DNA of 8,695 nucleotides from Acidobacteriaceae bacterium (GTDB lineage: Bacteria > Acidobacteriota > Terriglobia > Terriglobales > Acidobacteriaceae): NCBI GenBank assembly GCA_003165855.1, contig PMXH01000452.1:1225-9919 (forward strand). Reading direction: 5' to 3'. Below, in pieces: positions 5,087 to 8,695 of the stretch (position 1 is its first letter; every line of letters begins with the position of its first letter). Position numbers and translations under genes: made by a program. The notes under the pieces were generated by a model. That model saw only the letters and a list, made by a program, of their open reading frames with translations. It made no database searches and was not told the DNA's origin.

Positions 5087-6809
5087 GTTTCAATATCGCT
5101 GCTTTGGCCGGTACCGGGAAGCCGGGATTGTAGTCCTACTAACGGTCTTGGCACTCTCAGTTCGCCTCTACCGGGTCGACTTTAACAGCCTGTCCGAGGA
5201 CGAAGTGACCAAATGGTCGGCCGTTCAAGAGTATCGGCACGGACACTTTGTCGGTGTCAATAGCGAGCACCCGATGCTGCCGAAGATGCTGGCTTGGGCC
5301 AGTCTGACAATAGGTGACCGATGGGGCCAAGCGGCCGCGACGCATGGCTGGTCCTCGCTAAACCCTGAGGGCTGGCTTCGTCTACCCAACGTCCTATTGG
5401 GTGCCGCCAGCACCGCGATCCTTTATTTGCTTTGCCGTCGAATGATGGGTGTTGCCGGGTCTTTTGCGGCGAGTTTCTTCTGGGCAGTTATGCCCTTGCC
5501 AGTGGCGTTGAATCGGCTTACCAAGGAGGAAACGCCGCTCACGTTTTTCACGCTACTGGCTTGTTATTTCTACTGTCGCGCCCAACAAGCAGATGCGGGC
5601 CCGACTGCACGGCGTTGGTACGACCTGAGCGCAATCAGCTTTGGCTTGGGCCTTGCCTCGCAGTACATTCTTCACCTTCTTGGCTTGAATGCCCTTGCCT
5701 GGTTTCTTGCCGGAAGAATGGGGCTGAGTCGCAAGCCGTCTCAATTCAGCTATAGACGGTTTTTCCTCGTCATGTTCCTCACCTTTGTTGTGGTGAACCC
5801 CGTCATTCTCTCTCCGGCAAACTTCACTGCCATCCTGCACTGGCTCCATCATGACGGGGTCAAGCACACTGGCTACGATTTCGACGGCAGGCTGTATATG
5901 AACTTTCCCTCGCGTCTGCTTGCGGGAGTGCCGTGGTTCTACTATCTCTGGCTCGTGCTGGTAAAGACGCCCATTCCGATCCTCATAGCTGTCATTGTCG
6001 GCTCTGCGCTGCTTTTGCGAGATCGCCGGACACTCGCGTCGTGCTTTTTTCTATCGTTCGGGGTGGTTCAATTAGTCGGACTGTCTGTCAGCGGAGCCAA
6101 GTGGATCCGATATTCACTTCCGCTCCTGCCCTTCCTCTACCTGGCAGGCGGATATGCGGTTCAACAAACGCTGAAGGCCGCGAAAGGAAAAGTCCTGTAC
6201 CAGGCCCTTTTGGGTCCTGCCGCCGTCATTTTGCTTGGATGGCCGCTCCTTGAATTGCAGTCGTGGGCGCCCTACTACTCGTTCTATCTGAACTCAATTG
6301 GCGGTGAGAAACAGAACGTCACACGCTACTTTGCAATGGATGAAGTGTCCGAGTTTGACACACGCGAGGTAGCGCAAAAGGTGTGTCCGTTCGCGCCGAC
6401 TGCGGCGAAGATAGCAACCGCAAGGCCGGCGAGCATGGCCTATTACCTGCAGGACTGCGGGCGCGTGGACCTGCAGATTGTGCCGCTTTACGACACACAT
6501 TATGCACCGCGGGATGGAGATCTGATCGTGCTTGAGCCGTCGCGCCGTTTCTTTGAGACGCAGAGATTTTTCGATGCCTTGGGAAACTCCGCGATGCCCC
6601 ACAGTGACATCCGCGTCGGACCGGTTTTGGCGAGCACGATTTATCTCTTCGATCCGTCCGTGCCGGGACCAAAGAGCGGGCAGGAAGAGTTTACGCTAAC
6701 CCAGTTGCGGGTCGCACCACCTCGATTCGAGAACGATGCTCAAGAACCCGCATCGACAATGACGAGCAGGTTTGGATTCTTAGATCTCACCAGGAGACTG
6801 ATACAATGA
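5076..6809 (+). CDS. GT39/ArnT-type membrane glycosyltransferase (PMT_2 family), 577 aa
   Basis: A multi-pass GT-C enzyme that takes a sugar from a polyprenyl-phosphate carrier and adds it to an acceptor in the periplasm. A first membrane helix at about residues 15-31 is followed by the acidic loop FNSLSEDEVTKW (36-47), whose Asp/Glu pair is the presumed catalytic region, and by NSEHPMLPK (62-70), the family's (E/D)HP motif. Many hydrophobic segments follow, to about residue 390. The rest is a soluble periplasmic domain, roughly 400-577, with a few cysteines (for example VCPF and LQDCGRV). Length matches ArnT-type proteins. I chose the GTG at 5076 because GGAG lies five bases upstream; a GTG at 4998 adds 26 residues without a ribosome site. 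Its TGA overlaps the next ATG (ATGA). The acceptor is unknown: lipid A, a glycolipid or protein are all possible. Confidence 0.93.
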   Translation: MLNEFQYRCFGRYREAGIVVLLTVLALSVRLYRVDFNSLSEDEVTKWSAVQEYRHGHFVGVNSEHPMLPKMLAWASLTIGDRWGQAAATHGWSSLNPEGWLRLPNVLLGAASTAILYLLCRRMMGVAGSFAASFFWAVMPLPVALNRLTKEETPLTFFTLLACYFYCRAQQADAGPTARRWYDLSAISFGLGLASQYILHLLGLNALAWFLAGRMGLSRKPSQFSYRRFFLVMFLTFVVVNPVILSPANFTAILHWLHHDGVKHTGYDFDGRLYMNFPSRLLAGVPWFYYLWLVLVKTPIPILIAVIVGSALLLRDRRTLASCFFLSFGVVQLVGLSVSGAKWIRYSLPLLPFLYLAGGYAVQQTLKAAKGKVLYQALLGPAAVILLGWPLLELQSWAPYYSFYLNSIGGEKQNVTRYFAMDEVSEFDTREVAQKVCPFAPTAAKIATARPASMAYYLQDCGRVDLQIVPLYDTHYAPRDGDLIVLEPSRRFFETQRFFDALGNSAMPHSDIRVGPVLASTIYLFDPSVPGPKSGQEEFTLTQLRVAPPRFENDAQEPASTMTSRFGFLDLTRRLIQ

Positions 6810-7600
6810 CTCCGCTTTACCACGCAAGGAAATCTGATGGGCGCTGGTTTGTGCGCGCATTCGCTTTGTTGATTATCGGCGTCCCGGCAGTTGCACAGCA
6901 GGCAATTGTATCTGCACCACTGAGCGCTGATGAGGTGATGGGACGTGTAGTCGAGATGAACGACGCGCGTGCCAAGGCACTCGAAGCTTACTCCAGTGTC
7001 CGCAGCTATCACCTGGAATGCCATTGTGTATCCCATAAGAAGGCCGACATGGTCGTACGCACTGACTACCAGGCGCCGAATAAAAAAGAGTTCACGATCG
7101 TGTCAGAGAGCGGCTCTGGCACGGTGCGGGACCGGGTGTTCAAGAAACTCCTGGAGGCGGAACAGGAGTCGATGCGGGATGAGAATCAGCAGCGTTCGGC
7201 GATCACACCCGAGAACTATACATTTCAACTGTCTGATTACGAGAAGACCGGTACGGACGAATTCTATGTGCTCGATGCGCAGCCGCGAAGCAAGAACAAG
7301 TTTCTGTTTCGAGGCCACATTTGGGTGAATGCAAAAGACTTCGCGATAACTCAAGTCGAGGGCGAGCCGGCTGTTAACCCTTCCTGGTGGACCGTCAAAA
7401 CTGACTTCAAACGTCGCTACCGGAAAATCGGTGACTTCTGGTTGCCGGAATCCAACGAGAGCGAAACCAAGGTGCGCGTTTTCGGCACAGCAGTTCTCAG
7501 CATTGAATATCGCGATTACCAGCTCACACAGGCTGGAGGCGCGACAGCAGCCTCGCCCCACAGCGAAGCGCTAGCAACTACAGTAGCCGAAGAGCCTTAA
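6806..7600 (+). CDS. Exported LolA-like (outer-membrane lipoprotein-sorting type) protein, 264 aa
   Basis: The N-terminus is a Sec signal peptide: basic residues to 17, hydrophobic FALLIIGVPAVA (19-30), and probable cleavage after A30 (AVA|QQ). There is no Cys lipobox, so it should be soluble in the periplasm. The mature part follows the LolA/LolB-like half-barrel pattern: helix ADEVMGRVVEMNDARAKAL (41-59), beta strands around 65-100, FLFRGHIWVNAKDF (166-179), ITQVEGEP (181-188), and KIGDFWLPES (207-216). Members of this fold bind lipids or lipoprotein acyl chains in a hydrophobic groove. The protein is larger than true LolA, so lipoprotein carriage is a family guess. It starts with a 4-base ATGA overlap with the GT39 gene and lies 10 bases before the transporter, so it is clearly in the same operon. 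The C-terminal 25 residues are Ala/Thr-rich and likely disordered. Confidence 0.8.
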   Translation: MTPLYHARKSDGRWFVRAFALLIIGVPAVAQQAIVSAPLSADEVMGRVVEMNDARAKALEAYSSVRSYHLECHCVSHKKADMVVRTDYQAPNKKEFTIVSESGSGTVRDRVFKKLLEAEQESMRDENQQRSAITPENYTFQLSDYEKTGTDEFYVLDAQPRSKNKFLFRGHIWVNAKDFAITQVEGEPAVNPSWWTVKTDFKRRYRKIGDFWLPESNESETKVRVFGTAVLSIEYRDYQLTQAGGATAASPHSEALATTVAEEP

Positions 7601-7610
7601 GGGCAAACCC

Positions 7611-8695
7611 ATGTCCTCGCCAACCGTTGCGCCACCGAAACCAGTCGCGCCAGGTAGCACTTCGCCCGCCACTTCCCAACAGCTCCGAAAATGGATTGGG
7701 CCGCTGGCCCTGGGACTCATACTTGTTCTGATACCGGCGCCCTCCGGCCTGACCACGACAGCGTGGCATTACTTCGCACTATTCGCCGCTGTCATTGTCG
7801 CCCTCATTACGGAACCGCTGCCCGGCGCAGCCATCGGTTTTATCGGCGTTACAGTTGCCTCCGCGCTGCTGTTGGTTGGGAAAACGCCGGCCGACGCCAC
7901 CAAATGGGCTCTCTCGGGATTCTCCAATGAAGCGGTATGGCTCATTTTCGCCGCCAACATGTTCGCGCTGGGATATGAAGTCACCGGTCTTGGCCGGCGC
8001 ATCGCGTTGCTGCTGGTCAAGGCACTGGGCCGCCGCACCCTTGGTCTCGGTTACGCCATCGCGCTCTCCGATCTCGTTCTTGCCCCGGTGATGCCGTCCA
8101 ATACCGCGCGCAGCGGTGGCACGGTGTATCCCATCGTTAAGAACATCCCACCGCTCTATGGTTCTTTTCCCCATGATAGCCCGCGAAAAATCGGCGGATA
8201 CCTGATTTGGACCGGCTTTGCCACCACCTGCGTCACCAGTTCCATGTTTTTGACTGCGCTCGCGCCCAACCTGCTGGCCGTGGAAATTGCGCGCAAGGTC
8301 GCGCACGTGGATATCTCGTGGGGCTTATGGGCACTGGGCTTTCTGCCGGTCGGGATCCTGTTGTTCGCGGCGACACCGTTGCTTGCCTATTTCCTTTATC
8401 CGCCCGAGATCAAGCGTGGCGACGAGGTTGCACGCTGGGCGGGGGGCGAGCTCATCAGCATGGGACGGATCACTCGGCCTGAGGTGACTATGGGTTTGCT
8501 GGCCGTGGCAGCCCTGGTTGGCTGGATCGGCGGCAGCCGCTGGATCAGCCCGGTCACCGTAGCTCTGGCTGTAATCTCAGTGATGCTGCTCGCCAGGGTG
8601 GTCACCTGGAATGACATCCTTGCCAACAGACAGGCCTGGAGCGTCCTGGTCTGGTTTGCCACGTTAGTTGCCATGGCTGAAGGGCTCGGCAATGT
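7611..8695 (+). CDS. DASS-family (CitT/YbhI-like) anion transporter, 3' truncated by window edge
   Basis: The visible 361 codons are the N-terminal part of a divalent anion:Na+ symporter or dicarboxylate antiporter; full members are about 470-500 residues. After a cytosolic Pro/Ser/Thr tail (1-26) come repeated membrane helices, for example WIGPLALGLILVLIPAP (28-44) and YFALFAAVIVALI (54-66). The signature is APVMPSNTARSGGTVYPI (158-175), whose SNT (163-165) is the substrate- and sodium-binding loop of this family. It resembles E. coli YbhI/CitT/TtdT, where SNTARSGGTVYPI is conserved, and GGYLIWTGFATTCVTSSMF further on also fits. The substrate is probably a di- or tricarboxylate such as citrate, tartrate or succinate, but this cannot be read from the sequence. 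The ATG has AAGGG seven bases upstream and lies 10 bases after the LolA-like gene, suggesting co-transcription. Confidence 0.93.
   Translation, partial: MSSPTVAPPKPVAPGSTSPATSQQLRKWIGPLALGLILVLIPAPSGLTTTAWHYFALFAAVIVALITEPLPGAAIGFIGVTVASALLLVGKTPADATKWALSGFSNEAVWLIFAANMFALGYEVTGLGRRIALLLVKALGRRTLGLGYAIALSDLVLAPVMPSNTARSGGTVYPIVKNIPPLYGSFPHDSPRKIGGYLIWTGFATTCVTSSMFLTALAPNLLAVEIARKVAHVDISWGLWALGFLPVGILLFAATPLLAYFLYPPEIKRGDEVARWAGGELISMGRITRPEVTMGLLAVAALVGWIGGSRWISPVTVALAVISVMLLARVVTWNDILANRQAWSVLVWFATLVAMAEGLGN

Noticed and set aside
7779..8306. Minus-strand 175-codon frame over the transporter
   Set aside because: Antisense of the DASS gene; Gly/Arg/Gln-rich and without domains.
1..8695. tRNA, rRNA, CRISPR array, insertion sequence or phage genes
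   Set aside because: No regularly spaced repeats, no transposase or integrase motifs and no conserved RNA-gene sequence were seen on either strand by eye.

Overview
The window looks like a chromosomal segment of a moderately GC-rich Gram-negative bacterium. The mix of genes resembles Acidobacteriota of the Terriglobia type: a sigma-54 activator with a Fis-type C-terminus, a STAS/sigma-like pair, several small cysteine-rich proteins, and a GT2-GT39-LolA-like-DASS run. That placement rests on remembered family resemblance, not on a search. No rRNA, tRNA, CRISPR array, insertion sequence or phage gene was seen.

Left part (1-1002, plus strand): the C-terminal 216 residues of a sigma-54-dependent activator (AAA+ half plus Fis-type HTH), then a 7-bp-stem hairpin and an unrecognised 81-aa protein.

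Middle (1248-3759, minus strand): a series of small genes and apparent gene remnants. Read 5'->3' on the minus strand they are: a frameshifted CxxC...CxxC zinc-ribbon frame; a 98-aa cysteine-rich protein; an 86-aa cysteine-rich protein; a 68-aa protein; an open frame without a start codon carrying another CPHCG knuckle; a STAS-domain protein; and an ECF-sigma-like protein that appears to lack its DNA-contact residues. A near-consensus -24/-12 (sigma-54) promoter, overlapping a perfect palindrome, lies about 50 bases before the STAS start codon. This gives a possible link to the sigma-54 activator at the left edge.

Right part (3887-8695, plus strand): a tightly packed operon with overlapping or nearly touching genes. 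It holds a 31-codon leader ORF, a membrane GT2 glycosyltransferase (polyprenyl-phosphate type), a GT39/ArnT-type membrane glycosyltransferase, an exported LolA-like protein, and a DASS/CitT-type anion transporter that runs off the window. The GT2 enzyme would load a lipid carrier and the GT39 enzyme would use it on the periplasmic side. The LolA-like protein fits an envelope setting. The role of the anion transporter here is unclear.

The points most worth a second look are the sigma-54 promoter/palindrome at the STAS-sigma pair, the possible frameshift in the zinc-ribbon gene at 3606-3759, and the short coupled ORFs at the two glycosyltransferase start sites.
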